Positions 1 through 11,260 of a DNA stretch of 64,000 bases are shown piece by piece. Below the pieces are notes generated by a model, which made no database searches, had not been told where the DNA came from, and saw only the letters and a program-made list of their open reading frames with translations. Each line of letters starts with the position of its first letter. Position 1 is the first letter of the stretch. The position numbers and the translations under genes are program-made. Source of the stretch: Metallosphaera cuprina Ar-4. GTDB lineage: Archaea > Thermoproteota > Thermoprotei_A > Sulfolobales > Sulfolobaceae. The DNA lies in contig NC_015435.1 in NCBI RefSeq assembly GCF_000204925.1, forward strand, positions 1,776,349-1,840,348, read 5' to 3'.

Positions 1-72
1 AAGTATTGACTTATTTTTATTTCCAGATAAATCTAATACCTGAATTTCTTTTTCTTGGAGTATATAAAACAT
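1..72 (-). CDS. rpl4: 50S ribosomal protein L4 (uL4), N-terminal fragment
   Basis: Only the first 24 codons lie in the window; the gene continues past the left edge. The reverse strand opens with ATG at 70-72 after a GGGTGA Shine-Dalgarno-like sequence and reads MFYILQEKEIQVLDLSGNK, the usual start of archaeal L4. It follows the L3 gene by four bases, the standard archaeal order L3-L4-L23-L2. Identity rests on this short N-terminus plus position. Confidence 0.8.
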   Translation of the reverse strand, partial: MFYILQEKEIQVLDLSGNKNKSIL

Positions 73-76
73 ATTT

Positions 77-1102
77 TCACCCTTGCTTACTGTTCAAATC
101 CACATATGTGAGTTTGGGAACTGGAAGCTGATTTGAGTAAGGCCTGATTGGATATCTTAGAAATAGAGGTCTCTTTATTGGGCCTATTGTAGAACCTTGT
201 ACTAGCAAATACGTGTTCCTAACCAAGCCGTATCTGACGAATCCTCCTTTAGGATTTATTTGATTAATTTCGTCTGAAATTCTTAATATTCTCTTGTTAT
301 ACTCTGTCCTTCTATGATAACCCATTTGTCCAGGTTGTGGAACGTAACTAGGAGTTCCTAAAGAGGGACCTTTTGTCCCTACTTTCCTGCTCCCTTTTCT
401 ATGCTTGTGCCACCTAGGTAGCTCCTGTACCCCATATCTCTTTATAACGCCTTGGAAACCATAACCTGTCGTAACGCCTAATATATCAATTAGCTGGCCT
501 TCATTAAACACATCTCTTACTGAAACGGTATTACCTAGGAGTTTAAGACCTAATTCGAGTTGAGCCTTAGGGTTACCTCCACCGATCTGAATTTCAGCTA
601 TATCTGGAGTCTTCTTGCCTAATGAGGGAATCAAATATGGCTGTGTGGAAACCAATAACCTGAAAAAGGATATGTTATCCAGATTAGACTCTATTTTCTT
701 AAGCTGTTGCTCTGTTTTTTCCTTCTGTATTTTCAAACTCTTTATCCTTCTCGTGATATATTTAGACTTGTCGCTCAAATCCCCCCAAACCTCGCCTATA
801 GACATGCTTTCCCCTTTTCCATCAATAGCGTAAGCTCTCAGAGACATCACTAAAATTGGGGGAGTTTCGATCACAGTTACCGGCATATAAATCTCCTTCC
901 CATACATGGAAGAAGATTTGTCTTCATCAATCATATAGACGTGGGTCATCCCCGCTTTGTAACCAATGAAGCCCAACATAACAGGGGATGACGAGTTCAA
1001 AACAGGATACGACCTAGGAGACGGTAAAATATCTTCAGATCTCTTTCTAGGTCTAAGACCTGCCGATCCTCTCCTTGGCGAAGACAGCTTTCTATGTCCC
1101 AT
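77..1102 (-). CDS. rpl3: 50S ribosomal protein L3 (uL3)
   Basis: Large-subunit protein L3, which reaches with an extended loop toward the peptidyl-transferase centre. The 341-residue length fits archaeal L3. The N-terminus is basic (MGHRKLSSPRRGS), GFIGYKAGMTH follows near residue 45, and the conserved loop region RWHKHRKGSRKVGTKGPS with GQMGYHRRTEYNKR lies around residues 230-270. It is the first gene of the L3-L4 ribosomal operon and follows a SPOUT methyltransferase gene, an arrangement known from other archaea. A 112-bp gap upstream holds a possible TATA element (TATAGTGTATTA on the minus strand). Confidence 0.96.
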   Translation of the reverse strand: MGHRKLSSPRRGSAGLRPRKRSEDILPSPRSYPVLNSSSPVMLGFIGYKAGMTHVYMIDEDKSSSMYGKEIYMPVTVIETPPILVMSLRAYAIDGKGESMSIGEVWGDLSDKSKYITRRIKSLKIQKEKTEQQLKKIESNLDNISFFRLLVSTQPYLIPSLGKKTPDIAEIQIGGGNPKAQLELGLKLLGNTVSVRDVFNEGQLIDILGVTTGYGFQGVIKRYGVQELPRWHKHRKGSRKVGTKGPSLGTPSYVPQPGQMGYHRRTEYNKRILRISDEINQINPKGGFVRYGLVRNTYLLVQGSTIGPIKRPLFLRYPIRPYSNQLPVPKLTYVDLNSKQG

Positions 1103-1214
1103 CCTTTACCCCTTCTCCTATCACATCACGCAAATGACCAGTAATAAATTTGATGTATAATAATACACTATACACTTAAGGTAAAGCTCCTTGAAGAATT
1201 TAACTGGTTGTCAT

Positions 1215-1943
1215 TTAACTGAGAACTGAGTTTAAGATACTGAGGGCTGAAAACAAAGCTTCCTTAGATCTCACATTTGACGTGCCTTGTTTCGTTATAA
1301 AATTAAATGCAGGAAGGTTTTGAAATTTCCTTTTTACTCCGCCTTCTGGTGGACCTATTAAAAGCGTTATGCCCTTCTTTTGATATAACGATTTGAGAAA
1401 ACTAGAGTTCTCTAAAGGGTTCAGTCCAGATCTACTGGAAACTATAACGTTTTCCATGTTATTAATATCTCGTTCTGATATAATTTCTAATACAGGGCCG
1501 TCATAAAATATTGAAATATACCTTGTCATCTTACATTCTTCAGAGTTGATCATAAGCGCTACTCCATCAGAACATGTGCATCCCTCTATACCCGTATCCC
1601 CTCTCTCAATTTTCCTTATCTCGCCTTCCACCTTATCTGTTGAGACTGTATGATATGGAATATTGATTGGATATAACAAACCCGATTTGGTTAGATCTCT
1701 GTCTTTACCTACATATTTCTTAAGGTATGGTGGCTTGAGTGAATACTTAATCAGTTTTCTTATTATTCGAATATTTTCCGATTTAGACGAATCTATTAAA
1801 TATATTTTTGATACTCTATATATTATTAAATTCCTAATAAAATCTGATATTTCTATAGTAAATGCGCTAAAATTATTACGGAGTCCGAAAGTATTAGAAT
1901 AGACCGCTACGTTTAGAGGATGTGTCCTTGGAAAAGGGAACAT
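1215..1943 (-). CDS. Putative SPOUT-class RNA methyltransferase (DUF171/C9orf114 family)
   Basis: Probable SAM-dependent RNA methyltransferase of the SPOUT superfamily. The N-terminus (NVAVYSNTFG) and the C-terminal knot region with LLIGPPEGGVKRKFQNLPAF and QGTSNVRSKEALFSALS are typical of the group found just upstream of archaeal L3 operons. Length is 242 aa. It abuts ileS (one-base overlap at 1943), so both are probably transcribed together toward L3. The substrate cannot be read from sequence; its place suggests a ribosomal RNA target, which is inference. Confidence 0.8.
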   Translation of the reverse strand: MFPFPRTHPLNVAVYSNTFGLRNNFSAFTIEISDFIRNLIIYRVSKIYLIDSSKSENIRIIRKLIKYSLKPPYLKKYVGKDRDLTKSGLLYPINIPYHTVSTDKVEGEIRKIERGDTGIEGCTCSDGVALMINSEECKMTRYISIFYDGPVLEIISERDINNMENVIVSSRSGLNPLENSSFLKSLYQKKGITLLIGPPEGGVKRKFQNLPAFNFITKQGTSNVRSKEALFSALSILNSVLS

Positions 1944-4900
1944 TAACTAGACCTTTTAATACCAATAACGTACTCCTCTCCCTCAATTTCCCAGATGTTT
2001 ATTTTATCTCCGTCTTCCTTCCCTATTATTATCTCTCTGGCCCTAGTCTCAGAGGAAATGTAGTCCTTATATTTCTGGATTAAAGCTTGCTTGTCAGCAG
2101 GTGGAACAATATTTACGTTTATATAATCAGTTACGTTTAAATTCATTAATTTCCTCATATATTGTATTCTTCTAATTACATCTCTGATTACGCCCTCCTC
2201 TTCTTCCCTTTCACTAATCTCTCTAGGTAAAATAATAGCGCCTCCTTCAAATGAGGCTGAAACGTATTCAGGTTTCACTTCCTCTATAACGTGAATATGG
2301 GACGTGTTTAATTCAACTTCAATTCCATCTATAGATACCCTATGACGACCGTGGAATATAATATCCTTGGCTACAGATTCCTTCTGACTCTCTATATACT
2401 CTATGATCTTAGGAGATAACCTCTTATATTGCCTCCCTATCGCACCTCTGTCAGGCTGTACCTTCAACTCGCTGAACTCATAAAAATTGGACATACCATA
2501 TATCTTAACGTCTTTTGAGTTTAATAGTGTTTTTACTAATTCTAAGTTATTAGATAAAGTGTTAACTAAATCATTATCTTTGAGGAAAATATAAGATATA
2601 GGAACAGGCCATCTCAATTTTATATTTGCTTTAGCCCTAGCGTTTAAGCTAGCCTCCGCTATACTTTTTATTAAATCAACGGTTCTCTCTACGTTATAAT
2701 CAACAAGGTCTCTCTTAGGCTCTGATATAGTTTCCATCGATACCGAAAGCTTCTTATCAGAAACTACAAAATTCTGATATACTTTTTCAGCGAAGTACGG
2801 TATTATTGTAGACGCTAAGACAATCCATTCCTTTAGCAAGTGATAGAGGATCGTGTAGAGGACTTGTTTGTCTCTACTTGTTCCCTCCTCCCAGGCTCGT
2901 TTCCTTGCTAATCTCAAATAAAATCTACTTACATCTTCTATTATGAAATTCATGAGATAGTTAGCAAGATCGTGTACTTTATAATCCTTCATTGATTCTT
3001 CTATCTTTTGGCGCATATTGTAGAACCTTGAAATTATCCATCTGTCTTCGGTTCTAGCATATCTCAAAGCGTCTTTCATTTCCATATCTCTGGGGTCGAA
3101 GTTATCTAAGCTCATGTACATTGTCACAAATAGGAAGACGTTCCACACTATCTGAAGGTCTCTCTGAGCCATCTCCAGACTCTTCCATGAGAACTTTACG
3201 TCCTCCCAAGTCGTGTTTCTTAACAAAGTTAATCGAAGTACATCTCTGCCTAGCTTCTCTATCACAACAGAAGGCTCTACATAATTACCTAAACTCTTGT
3301 GCATCTCCCTCCCTTGTTCGTCTAGCATAAAACCGTGAACCAGAACAGCTTCGTAAGGCGCTCTATCGTTAAGGATAACTCCTGACCTTAACAAACTGAA
3401 GAACCATCCTCTCAACTGGTCATGACCTTCTAAGACTAAATCGACTGGTCCTAACTCTTTCCATTTTCTTTCCCATTCCTCTCCAAGACTAGAGAAAAAC
3501 GCTACCCCACTGTCAAACCACACATCTGCTACATCCGAGACCCTCTTGGAGGAAGATCCGCACTTTTCGCATTTTATAATTACATTATCTATCCAAGGCT
3601 TATGCAGATCTTTCGGAACGTCGTTTACAGCTCTTTTCCTCAATTCTTCAAGACTCCCTATAACGTTAACATGCCCGTTATCACAAATCCATATAGGAAG
3701 AGGATTACCCCAGAATCTTTGCCTACTTATCACCCAGTCTCTAATCTCATTTACCATGTTTCCTATCCTAATTTTACCCCACATAGGTATCCAGTTTACC
3801 CTTTCTATTTCAGCTTCTAACACAGTCTTTAGCTTGCTAACCTTAATGAACCATTGATCAATAGCCCTTAAAATTATAGGGGACTTACATCTCCAACAAA
3901 TCGGATATCTATGAATTATCTTCGTAGAAAATAGAAGTGCACCGTTTGATCTCAAGTCATCAATTATCACATTCGACGATTCTCTCACGTTCATGCCTTT
4001 ATACTTACCAGCCTGATCAACGAACTCTCCTCTATCATTAACTAGCATGACAACGGGCATCCCGTTTAATCTACCAATTTCAAAATCTGCATCTCCATGC
4101 CCAGGGGCAGAATGCACTAAACCTGTACCGTCTTCAAGCGTAACCTTATTTCCAGCGTCTATAACAACGTGATATTGATCTAGATTTTGCTGGGCCAAGA
4201 CAAGGTTTTTCAGAGGATGTTCATACTTAAGTCCAATGATCTCTTCGCCCTTAAAAGTCCTGATTATTTTGTATTGGGCTATTTTGGCTTCCCTCATTAC
4301 GGGTTCCACTCTTTCCTTTGCCATAATGTAAATCTCATTGCCAACTAACACCTCGGCGTAATCATAATCTTTATTTATCATAATGAATACATTAGAAGGC
4401 AAAGTCCAAGGCGTTGTAGTCCATATTACCAAGTACTTATTTTGAGCCCCTACAACTTTAAACTTGACATAGATTGATGGATCCTCTATGTCTCTGTATT
4501 CGGATACCTCATAATCAGATAGAGTAGTCTCACATCTAGGACACCAATGTAGGACTTGTACATCTCTTTCCAATAGTCCTCTTTCATACGCTTTCTTTAT
4601 AACAGCCCAAGAATTACTAATAAAAATTGGATCCAAGGTTAGATATGGATTATCCCAATCCATGAAAATTCCTACGTTTTTGAAATTATCTGACATGGAG
4701 TTTAAATTGGTTAATGCAAAATCCTTACACATTTCTACAAATTTTTGTACACCTATTTTATCTAATATATCCCTTTTTTGAGAAACGTTAAGTTTCTTCT
4801 CAACTGCAACCTCTATTGGCAAACCATGCGTATCATAACCTGGCTGATCATGTACCTTAAATCCTTGAATTCTCTTATACCTTAATATGGCGTCTTTAAT

Positions 4901-5125
4901 TAACTTATTCCAAATGGTGCCTAAATGAGGAACGGGTGCTGAAGGATAAGGCGGGCCGTCTATAAATAAAAATTTTTTAGGAAATGTGGAATTATATTCT
5001 TTCAGTTTTTTATATACGTTATTGACTTTCCAGAACTCTGATATCTCCTCCTCTATTTTCAGAGGTTCGAACTTTGACTGTAGTGACTTGATAGGAGATG
5101 AGTATGACACGGAAAACGTATACAA
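1943..5125 (-). CDS. ileS: Isoleucyl-tRNA synthetase
   Basis: Class I aminoacyl-tRNA synthetase charging tRNA-Ile, with an inserted editing (CP1) domain. At 1060 aa it has the long archaeal/eukaryotic-type length. The HIGH-type motif appears as PHLGT near residue 66 and the KMSKS-type motif as MHKSLG near residue 606. Cysteine pairs CPRC (about 197), CWRC (about 414) and CEKCG (about 528) are probable zinc ligands. The open frame begins at TTG (5125); a GTG five codons later is an alternative. It lies 18 bp downstream of leuB in the same direction. Confidence 0.96.
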   Translation of the reverse strand: MYTFSVSYSSPIKSLQSKFEPLKIEEEISEFWKVNNVYKKLKEYNSTFPKKFLFIDGPPYPSAPVPHLGTIWNKLIKDAILRYKRIQGFKVHDQPGYDTHGLPIEVAVEKKLNVSQKRDILDKIGVQKFVEMCKDFALTNLNSMSDNFKNVGIFMDWDNPYLTLDPIFISNSWAVIKKAYERGLLERDVQVLHWCPRCETTLSDYEVSEYRDIEDPSIYVKFKVVGAQNKYLVIWTTTPWTLPSNVFIMINKDYDYAEVLVGNEIYIMAKERVEPVMREAKIAQYKIIRTFKGEEIIGLKYEHPLKNLVLAQQNLDQYHVVIDAGNKVTLEDGTGLVHSAPGHGDADFEIGRLNGMPVVMLVNDRGEFVDQAGKYKGMNVRESSNVIIDDLRSNGALLFSTKIIHRYPICWRCKSPIILRAIDQWFIKVSKLKTVLEAEIERVNWIPMWGKIRIGNMVNEIRDWVISRQRFWGNPLPIWICDNGHVNVIGSLEELRKRAVNDVPKDLHKPWIDNVIIKCEKCGSSSKRVSDVADVWFDSGVAFFSSLGEEWERKWKELGPVDLVLEGHDQLRGWFFSLLRSGVILNDRAPYEAVLVHGFMLDEQGREMHKSLGNYVEPSVVIEKLGRDVLRLTLLRNTTWEDVKFSWKSLEMAQRDLQIVWNVFLFVTMYMSLDNFDPRDMEMKDALRYARTEDRWIISRFYNMRQKIEESMKDYKVHDLANYLMNFIIEDVSRFYLRLARKRAWEEGTSRDKQVLYTILYHLLKEWIVLASTIIPYFAEKVYQNFVVSDKKLSVSMETISEPKRDLVDYNVERTVDLIKSIAEASLNARAKANIKLRWPVPISYIFLKDNDLVNTLSNNLELVKTLLNSKDVKIYGMSNFYEFSELKVQPDRGAIGRQYKRLSPKIIEYIESQKESVAKDIIFHGRHRVSIDGIEVELNTSHIHVIEEVKPEYVSASFEGGAIILPREISEREEEEGVIRDVIRRIQYMRKLMNLNVTDYINVNIVPPADKQALIQKYKDYISSETRAREIIIGKEDGDKINIWEIEGEEYVIGIKRSS

Positions 5126-5143
5126 AACTAGAATTTAAAAACG

Positions 5144-6157
5144 CTACGTTATCCTTCTATAAATCTCTTCAATCATATCGCTCAACTTTGAAGATCCTCC
5201 TACGTCAGGTGTAAGTTTTTTGCTCTCGCTATACACGTAATAAATTGAGTTCGTTAAAGACCTGGCAGCCTCAAGATACCTTTGGTTCTTACTTAACTCA
5301 TACATCCTCTCTAACATCATGCTTACCGATAAAAGGAACGCTGTCGGGTTTACGATCCCTTTTCCTGCTATATCAAACGCTGCACCGTGAACTGGTTCGA
5401 ATAAGGACTTCTTCTCGCCAATGTTAGATGAGGGAGCCAGACCTAGGCTCCCCGCTATTTGAGAAGCTTCATCGCTTAAAATGTCCCCATATACGTTAGT
5501 GGTTACTATGACATCGAACATTCCAGGGTCCTTTACTAGATTGGCCGCCGCCGCATCCACATACATTTCATTATACTCAACGTTTCCCTTTAACACGTCT
5601 CTACACGATCTAGCAAATAGTCCATCCGTTACTCTCATTACGTTGGCCTTGTGTACGCATGTAACTTTTCCTCTCCTTTTCCTAGCGTACTCTAAAGCCA
5701 CCTTAGCTATCCTAACTGACGCTGTGGTTGAAATTATTTTAAGGCCTACGGCAACCCCTTCACTTATCTCGTGTTCAATCCCTTTATAAAGATCTTCTGT
5801 ATTTTCTCTCACTATCAACACGTCTACATTACCGTACTTGTTAGGAACGCCGGGAATTGACTTAGCTGGACGTATGTTAGCGTACATATCATACATCTGT
5901 CTAAGTTTAACTACGACGTCCATAGCGGATTCTCCAACTGGTCCCTTTAGTATCATGTCAGAAGATTCAATTACCTTCAGAGTTTGTTTAGGTAAAGCCT
6001 CTCCATACTTAGATAAGGCTGCGTCTCCGGCTTCTACCTCTATAAAGTCTATCTTAAGGCCGTAGATTTCAATTAGTTTAGAGAGTATCTTTTTTGAAGA
6101 AAAATATATCTCAGGACCTACTCCATCTCCTGGAATTACCGAAACTCTGAAACTCAT
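5144..6157 (-). CDS. leuB: 3-isopropylmalate dehydrogenase
   Basis: NAD-dependent beta-decarboxylating dehydrogenase of leucine synthesis. The 337-aa protein matches Sulfolobus-type LeuB: N-terminal IPGDGVGPEI, substrate-loop segment VIVRENTEDLYKG-like around residue 115, catalytic Lys/Asp region CVHKANVMRVTDGLF, NVYGDILSDEASQIAGSLG, and the C-terminal EPVHGAAFDIAGKG nucleotide site. Isocitrate and homoisocitrate dehydrogenases are the related alternatives, but overall resemblance is closest to crenarchaeal LeuB. It stands alone here, not in a leucine operon. Confidence 0.88.
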   Translation of the reverse strand: MSFRVSVIPGDGVGPEIYFSSKKILSKLIEIYGLKIDFIEVEAGDAALSKYGEALPKQTLKVIESSDMILKGPVGESAMDVVVKLRQMYDMYANIRPAKSIPGVPNKYGNVDVLIVRENTEDLYKGIEHEISEGVAVGLKIISTTASVRIAKVALEYARKRRGKVTCVHKANVMRVTDGLFARSCRDVLKGNVEYNEMYVDAAAANLVKDPGMFDVIVTTNVYGDILSDEASQIAGSLGLAPSSNIGEKKSLFEPVHGAAFDIAGKGIVNPTAFLLSVSMMLERMYELSKNQRYLEAARSLTNSIYYVYSESKKLTPDVGGSSKLSDMIEEIYRRIT

Positions 6158-6169
6158 GTAATGCGTTAA

Positions 6170-6751
6170 TTAATCTAGCTTATAACCTTTGGACTTCAGA
6201 GACTCTGAGATCTCATTTACATATTCGCTTAAATGAGGGCTAGTTCTATTGATTACGCCTATTTCATATTTAATTATATCCAGTAATTTTTTTGCTTCTA
6301 TCTCTGGTAATAAATCTATTCTTGTTATATGTACTAATAGATCAATGAATAGCCCATCTCCTCTAGATAACGCCCTTTCCGTACAACTTCCTAATTCTTC
6401 AATGAAAATAAGGGAGAACTCGCTTGGAACACCTAATGAAATTTGACTGCATTTAGCAATCAAAATACAGTTTATAGCATCGACGATTGGCAATCCATAA
6501 GAAACGGAACTACCCTTCAGCTTTCCTGATAAACCTAAATAAAATAGTGTTGGATCTTGAGAAATATGGATTGAACAATAAGGATACAAAGTTATGTTCC
6601 TTAGCGTCATAGAGCCAGGATAGAGTCTAACCCTAATGTCGTCGAAGAATCTCAGACCTATTGGGGATACATTATCTGAGATACCTGAAGTTCCGAGCAA
6701 CACCTCATAAATACCTTTATGAGGAAATACGTTTAAGTTACTGGTTATCAA
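6170..6751 (-). CDS. DUF447 family protein (FMN-binding split-barrel-like)
   Basis: A 193-aa archaeal protein of the DUF447 family. The diagnostic region is near the N-terminus: EVLLGTSGISDNVSPIGLRF followed by VRLYPGSMTLRN. Members are predicted to fold like flavin-reductase split barrels; biochemical function is unknown. The open frame starts with TTG at 6751, divergent from the next gene. The 12-bp spacing to leuB suggests cotranscription. Confidence 0.7.
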   Translation of the reverse strand: MITSNLNVFPHKGIYEVLLGTSGISDNVSPIGLRFFDDIRVRLYPGSMTLRNITLYPYCSIHISQDPTLFYLGLSGKLKGSSVSYGLPIVDAINCILIAKCSQISLGVPSEFSLIFIEELGSCTERALSRGDGLFIDLLVHITRIDLLPEIEAKKLLDIIKYEIGVINRTSPHLSEYVNEISESLKSKGYKLD

Positions 6752-6780
6752 GGCAGATTCTAGTTAGGGGGTTCAAGTTA

Positions 6781-8100
6781 ATGAAAATTGACTATTTACT
6801 TTCTGGAGATCCTAGAGAGAGAAGAAAAATTGATGAACTCAAAGGAGAAATTGAGTGTGTAAGCGATGAAGTTAAAGTTTATGAAGAACGAGTGTCGTTT
6901 TGGGAAGTTAGACATTCTGAGATCGTCATAAACGGAAATAAGGCAATTCACTTAGCTCTTCCATACAGCCCAGTTACGGCTTTGAAGGGTTTGCTTATTG
7001 AAAGCCCAATTGAGTGTGGTCCAGGTAGAATCTTGATAGACAGGAATGAATCAATTGAAATGATATACTACAACATTTTACTTGCAAAAGAAAGAGGATG
7101 TGAAGCTGTACTACTGACGAAGGTTAGAAAAGCCGTATCTGTTTCACCTCCATATTTACAGGACGGTCCTTCTCTTCCTCCTTTACCGTTGGCATGGATA
7201 AACTATCCAGTAAAAAGAGGTTACCATATAGAACTAAACTTAGACACCAGAGTAAGAAACTCTTCCAGTCTCTCCTTGCACGCTATTAAGCACGGTAACG
7301 AAAGGAGGGTATTACTAGTTACTAAACATGATAATTGGCTGAGCGAGGACCAGACATATTTTCATGTCTTCAATTTATTTAAAAAATTGAATTCAAAAAC
7401 AAATAACCAGTGGGAACTTTTATCTATGTCTGGAACCGAAAGTGGGTCACCTGGTTTCTCCTCGTTATTCTGGAACTATGTTCCTCGCATTCTTAGTCCC
7501 AAGTTTTCCGACATAAGTTTAATCATAGAGCTAAAACGAGGAAATGGAGAGATTAGACGCAGTCCCGGAACTAAGAGTGCTCACCTTGATCAAAATCTCA
7601 TTGAGCCAAGTTCTATCTCATTCGAATTTTTAAGAGAGGGTGTTCCTTCCGTAGTTTATGACATCAACGATAATTGGTTACAAAGTAGGGATAGTTTCGA
7701 CCACATCTTTAAACTTATTCAAAAACATTCGTCGCTGGATTTTCATTTCTCGTTCACACAAATGATAAACGACTTAATCTATGATTATATTATTTTGCCT
7801 CCAGAGTTAAAATCAATTTTAGTCAATTTAGAAAACGTAAATATAAATGAGCTAAAACCTTTTTTCAAATTATTTGGCAGATATTTATACCTACCTGGAA
7901 CTATGAAATATGCTTTGTTTCACCATCTCGTTTCCATTAGAAAATCGCACCTATATGAACACGTTTTCGCTGAAGGTTATCCAGCGTTCCATATCAGGAG
8001 ACATGAATCTATGAACAGCTCATACATATCCGAACTTGATAGGGCCACAACTGAGAAATATATGGATACAATATACTATATGCTACATGAACTCCTCTAG
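6781..8100 (+). CDS. M28-like aminopeptidase homolog, possibly degenerate
   Basis: A 439-aa protein resembling archaeal zinc aminopeptidases of the M28/Iap type. A PA-like insert (GRILIDRNESIEMIYYNI) precedes a core where LLVTKHDNWLSEDQ could supply the first His/Asp and the bridging Asp, and SGTESGSPGFSS sits where the catalytic Glu pair normally lies. Metal ligands are not perfectly conserved, so activity is uncertain. I chose ATG 6781 because AGGGGG precedes it; the longer frame back to 6661 would overlap the divergent DUF447 gene. It converges on the HAD gene with an 18-bp overlap. Confidence 0.55.
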   Translation: MKIDYLLSGDPRERRKIDELKGEIECVSDEVKVYEERVSFWEVRHSEIVINGNKAIHLALPYSPVTALKGLLIESPIECGPGRILIDRNESIEMIYYNILLAKERGCEAVLLTKVRKAVSVSPPYLQDGPSLPPLPLAWINYPVKRGYHIELNLDTRVRNSSSLSLHAIKHGNERRVLLVTKHDNWLSEDQTYFHVFNLFKKLNSKTNNQWELLSMSGTESGSPGFSSLFWNYVPRILSPKFSDISLIIELKRGNGEIRRSPGTKSAHLDQNLIEPSSISFEFLREGVPSVVYDINDNWLQSRDSFDHIFKLIQKHSSLDFHFSFTQMINDLIYDYIILPPELKSILVNLENVNINELKPFFKLFGRYLYLPGTMKYALFHHLVSIRKSHLYEHVFAEGYPAFHIRRHESMNSSYISELDRATTEKYMDTIYYMLHELL

Positions 8101-8808
8101 CTCTTTAAGGCTGGATATTACAAAATCTGCATATAGTTCTGGATACTTCACTGAGTTATACCGATCTACTAGGATGCTCTTTATATTAGCTTTTTTAGCG
8201 GCTAGGCAATCCTTAACTGGATCATCACCTATCATTACGCAATTCTCCTTTCTTGCTCCTAAAGTCTCACATGCTAGAATAAAAGGTTGAATGCTTGGTT
8301 TGGGTTTTACATTATCTTCTCCACCAATGATTATTATGTCAAATCTATCAATTAGTGGAAATTTTGCCACCCTAGCTCTTTTATTTCCACTATTTCCGTC
8401 ACTGTTGGTAACTAAACCCAGTTTGTATCCCTTTCTTTTCAGGTAATCAACTATATCAATCGCGTCGTCAAAAGGAGGTGTGTTTTGCGCTATGGACCAG
8501 TATAAGGTAGTCCACTCTTGCAATTGGTCTCTATCAACATCTTTTACTCCAAGTTGATTTAACGCTTCAACCCACCAAACGTCTCTATCATATGTTCCTT
8601 CCGAGTCAAATTTTTGGGCTATACTTAGAATTTTCTCCCTAAGGTATTGTAGGGATGTGCTGGGGACATTATTGTCTATTAAGAAGTTATAAATATCTTT
8701 AGATACCTCTTCTATCGCTTTCTCAAAAATTGGCTTCGAATTAACGAGCGTATTATCATAATCAAATAAAATTGCCTTTGAGCCTGCAAAAAGATTGAAA
8801 TCTTCCAT
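8083..8808 (-). CDS. HAD-superfamily hydrolase
   Basis: Haloacid-dehalogenase-like phosphatase of 241 aa. Motif I is DYDNTLVNS (nucleophile Asp near residue 16), motif II LVTNSDG, the motif III Lys lies in the NVKPKPSIQPF region, and motif IV is MIGDDPVKDCLAAKKA. The helical cap between motifs I and II suggests a small phosphorylated metabolite as substrate; which one cannot be said. It follows aEF-2 by 6 bp on the same strand. Confidence 0.85.
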   Translation of the reverse strand: MEDFNLFAGSKAILFDYDNTLVNSKPIFEKAIEEVSKDIYNFLIDNNVPSTSLQYLREKILSIAQKFDSEGTYDRDVWWVEALNQLGVKDVDRDQLQEWTTLYWSIAQNTPPFDDAIDIVDYLKRKGYKLGLVTNSDGNSGNKRARVAKFPLIDRFDIIIIGGEDNVKPKPSIQPFILACETLGARKENCVMIGDDPVKDCLAAKKANIKSILVDRYNSVKYPELYADFVISSLKELEEFM

Positions 8809-8814
8809 CCTTCT

Positions 8815-11025
8815 TCACGACAAGAAGTCCTCAACCTTAGGTAACTCTTTCGGCAAGCCTTTTCTCTCTCTTATTTTTAGAACAACATCAGTTAATATGC
8901 TATCTGGAACTGGAGCCCACTTGCTAAATTCCGTTCCCCAAAAAGCTCTTCCCCCTGTAGAGCCTCTTAAATCGCTAGCTAACTCATAAGATTCCGAAAC
9001 TGGAATTTCAGCTAAGACTCTAGCCACATTACCAGTTTGTGTCATGTTAAGTATTTTACCTCTCTTTCTGCTTAACACTGCAGTCACGTTTCCTACGAAC
9101 TCCATAGGAACTCTTATATCCAGCTTTTGCAAAGGTTCTAAGAGTGTTGGCTTAGACATGAGCATTGCCGCAAAGATAGCGTTTCTTACTGCGGGATAAA
9201 TCTGTGCAGGCCCTCTATGCGCCGGATCTTCATGTATCGTTGCGTCGTGCAGAACTACCTTAACTCCTCTTACGGGTTCGTGAGCCAGTGGACCCTCCCT
9301 CATAGCAAGCCTATACCCTTGAAGGAGAGTATCAATTATCTCTCTTAGATGCTGAACTCCACTAGTCGCATCAATAAGAACATTCACATTTTCGTCTATC
9401 GCAACTATCTTCTTAGCTTCATCGTAATCCCAATCCGCCTGATCTCTTAATATTTTTGCCATTTCCTTAGAATCCATATCCTCCTTTATTGTACCATTTG
9501 AGATCAACTCTATTGTTTTATCATTTAATGGTTCTACGCTTATATAGAATTTATTGTGTTTATTTGGCGATTTACCCTCAAATACTTGGCTCTTATTTCT
9601 CACGCTTTCCCTATATACTACAATAGGAGGTGTGGTTACTACGTCTACGCCGTAATTATCCTTTAGGAGTTGTAGAGATACCTCAACATGGAGGAATCCC
9701 ATTCCAGAGAGTAGATATTCACCTGTTTCCTCGTTTATTTTAACTACTAGGTTTGGATCTTCAATACTAAGCTTTCTCAGTGCGTCTATCATCTTAGTTA
9801 GGTCCTTAGGGTTCTTAGGCTCAACTGCAATAGTTACGACTGGCTCAGATACGTAGTGTAACTTCTCGAAGCTCCCCTGAAGATCTTTAAATCTGACATC
9901 AATTAAAGTCTCGCCAGATCTAGCTCTCTCTAAACCTAGCACGGCAGCAATGTTACCTGCAGGAATCTCGTCAGCTAGTTCTCTGAATTGTCCCATGTAT
10001 ATACTTACCTGTAAGACTTTTTGAGGGGCTTTGGCATTAACTAGCCAAACTTCACTTCCTGGCTTGATGGTTCCGGAGAACACTCTGCCTGTAGCTACTA
10101 GTCCTGCATGAGGATCTACCTTCATGTCAGTTATCATCATCACAACAGGTCCATTCGGATCTGCCGCGAGCATGGCTTTGGCCAATTCATTATCTAAATC
10201 TCCCTTCCAAATCTTGGGAATCCTATATTTTTGGGCCTCTACAGGATTTGGAACGAACTTGATTACTGCATCTAAAAGCGCTTCATTGATTGGAACTTGA
10301 GATGCTAACTCATTTATCTTGGTTTTATCAGAAACTGAGTAAGCATCAATAACATGTTTCATGTTAATCCCTTTCTTCTGTGCCATCGGTATACTGAAGC
10401 CCCATCTATCCTTAGCTGATCCAAAGACTACATTGCCTAATGATGGATTAATTGACCATTTTTCTTTTAGATCAGGCTCAGCATATATATTGATTAAATT
10501 ATTTACCTCTTTTATTATATCCATTAACTTTTGCATCATCTCTTGAGGCCCAAGCTTCAATTCTTTCACTAATCTATCGACCTTATTTACAAATAGGATA
10601 GGCCTAACTCTCTCCTCTAAACTTTGCCTTAGTACCGTTTCTGTTTGCGTCATAACGCCTTCTACCGAATCGACCACTACAATAGAACCGTCTAATACTC
10701 TGAGGCTCCTAGTAACTCTCCCGCTAAAGTCTACGTGACCTGGAGTATCAATCAAGTTTATTACGTATCCTTTTCCCTCAACTTCATGATAAAGGCTGAC
10801 GTTAGCTGCTTTTACTGTTATACCTCTCTGTTGCTCTACTGATAAATAGTCTAAGGCTAGAGCCTCCCCTGCAACTTTAGGTGATATTATACCTGATGCC
10901 GCTAACAGCTGGTCGCTAGTTGTTGTTTTACCATGATCCACGTGAGCTATAATTCCTATATTCCTTACTCTAGTCCTATCCTTCATAAGGCTCAGGACTT
11001 GTTCAGATGTCTTATACTTAGGCAA
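8815..11025 (-). CDS. fusA: Translation elongation factor 2 (aEF-2)
   Basis: GTPase that drives ribosomal translocation. The 736-aa protein has G1 AHVDHGKTT (residues 27-35), switch [10 protein letters not shown], and G4 NKVD. The diphthamide loop is present near residue 600 ([18 protein letters not shown]), with its conserved histidine. The 235 bp upstream of the start hold AT-rich promoter-like sequence (TTATATAAC on the minus strand near 11135). It is encoded directly upstream of the HAD gene. Confidence 0.97.
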   Translation of the reverse strand: MPKYKTSEQVLSLMKDRTRVRNIGIIAHVDHGKTTTSDQLLAASGIISPKVAGEALALDYLSVEQQRGITVKAANVSLYHEVEGKGYVINLIDTPGHVDFSGRVTRSLRVLDGSIVVVDSVEGVMTQTETVLRQSLEERVRPILFVNKVDRLVKELKLGPQEMMQKLMDIIKEVNNLINIYAEPDLKEKWSINPSLGNVVFGSAKDRWGFSIPMAQKKGINMKHVIDAYSVSDKTKINELASQVPINEALLDAVIKFVPNPVEAQKYRIPKIWKGDLDNELAKAMLAADPNGPVVMMITDMKVDPHAGLVATGRVFSGTIKPGSEVWLVNAKAPQKVLQVSIYMGQFRELADEIPAGNIAAVLGLERARSGETLIDVRFKDLQGSFEKLHYVSEPVVTIAVEPKNPKDLTKMIDALRKLSIEDPNLVVKINEETGEYLLSGMGFLHVEVSLQLLKDNYGVDVVTTPPIVVYRESVRNKSQVFEGKSPNKHNKFYISVEPLNDKTIELISNGTIKEDMDSKEMAKILRDQADWDYDEAKKIVAIDENVNVLIDATSGVQHLREIIDTLLQGYRLAMREGPLAHEPVRGVKVVLHDATIHEDPAHRGPAQIYPAVRNAIFAAMLMSKPTLLEPLQKLDIRVPMEFVGNVTAVLSRKRGKILNMTQTGNVARVLAEIPVSESYELASDLRGSTGGRAFWGTEFSKWAPVPDSILTDVVLKIRERKGLPKELPKVEDFLS

Positions 11026-11260
11026 ACCGTATCACCTGATAGCGTAAGCATGTAGTACTATAAGACAGGAGTATTAAAGTGTGATTATGGAGGTTTGGAG
11101 CAAAAGAGTAGTGAAAACATACATAATTCCTAGCGGGCGTTATATAAGAGGATAACATCTCTTGGGATTTATATAATTTAAATCTATAGAATTTTAGAAA
11201 CAGTTCTTATCTGGTATTCCTGAAATAAATACGCCAGGAAAAACAAGTACGTATCGAATC
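11026..11260. other. Intergenic region between xpf and aEF-2
   Basis: No gene is seen. On the minus strand there is a TATA-like TTATATAAC near 11135 and another AT-rich block near 11170, either of which may drive aEF-2. No C/D box or tRNA-like structure was found. Confidence 0.4.

Noticed and set aside
6661..6780. N-terminal extension of the M28-like protein from 6661
   Set aside because: It would lie on top of the divergent DUF447 gene and is not preceded by an SD; ATG 6781 has AGGGGG upstream.
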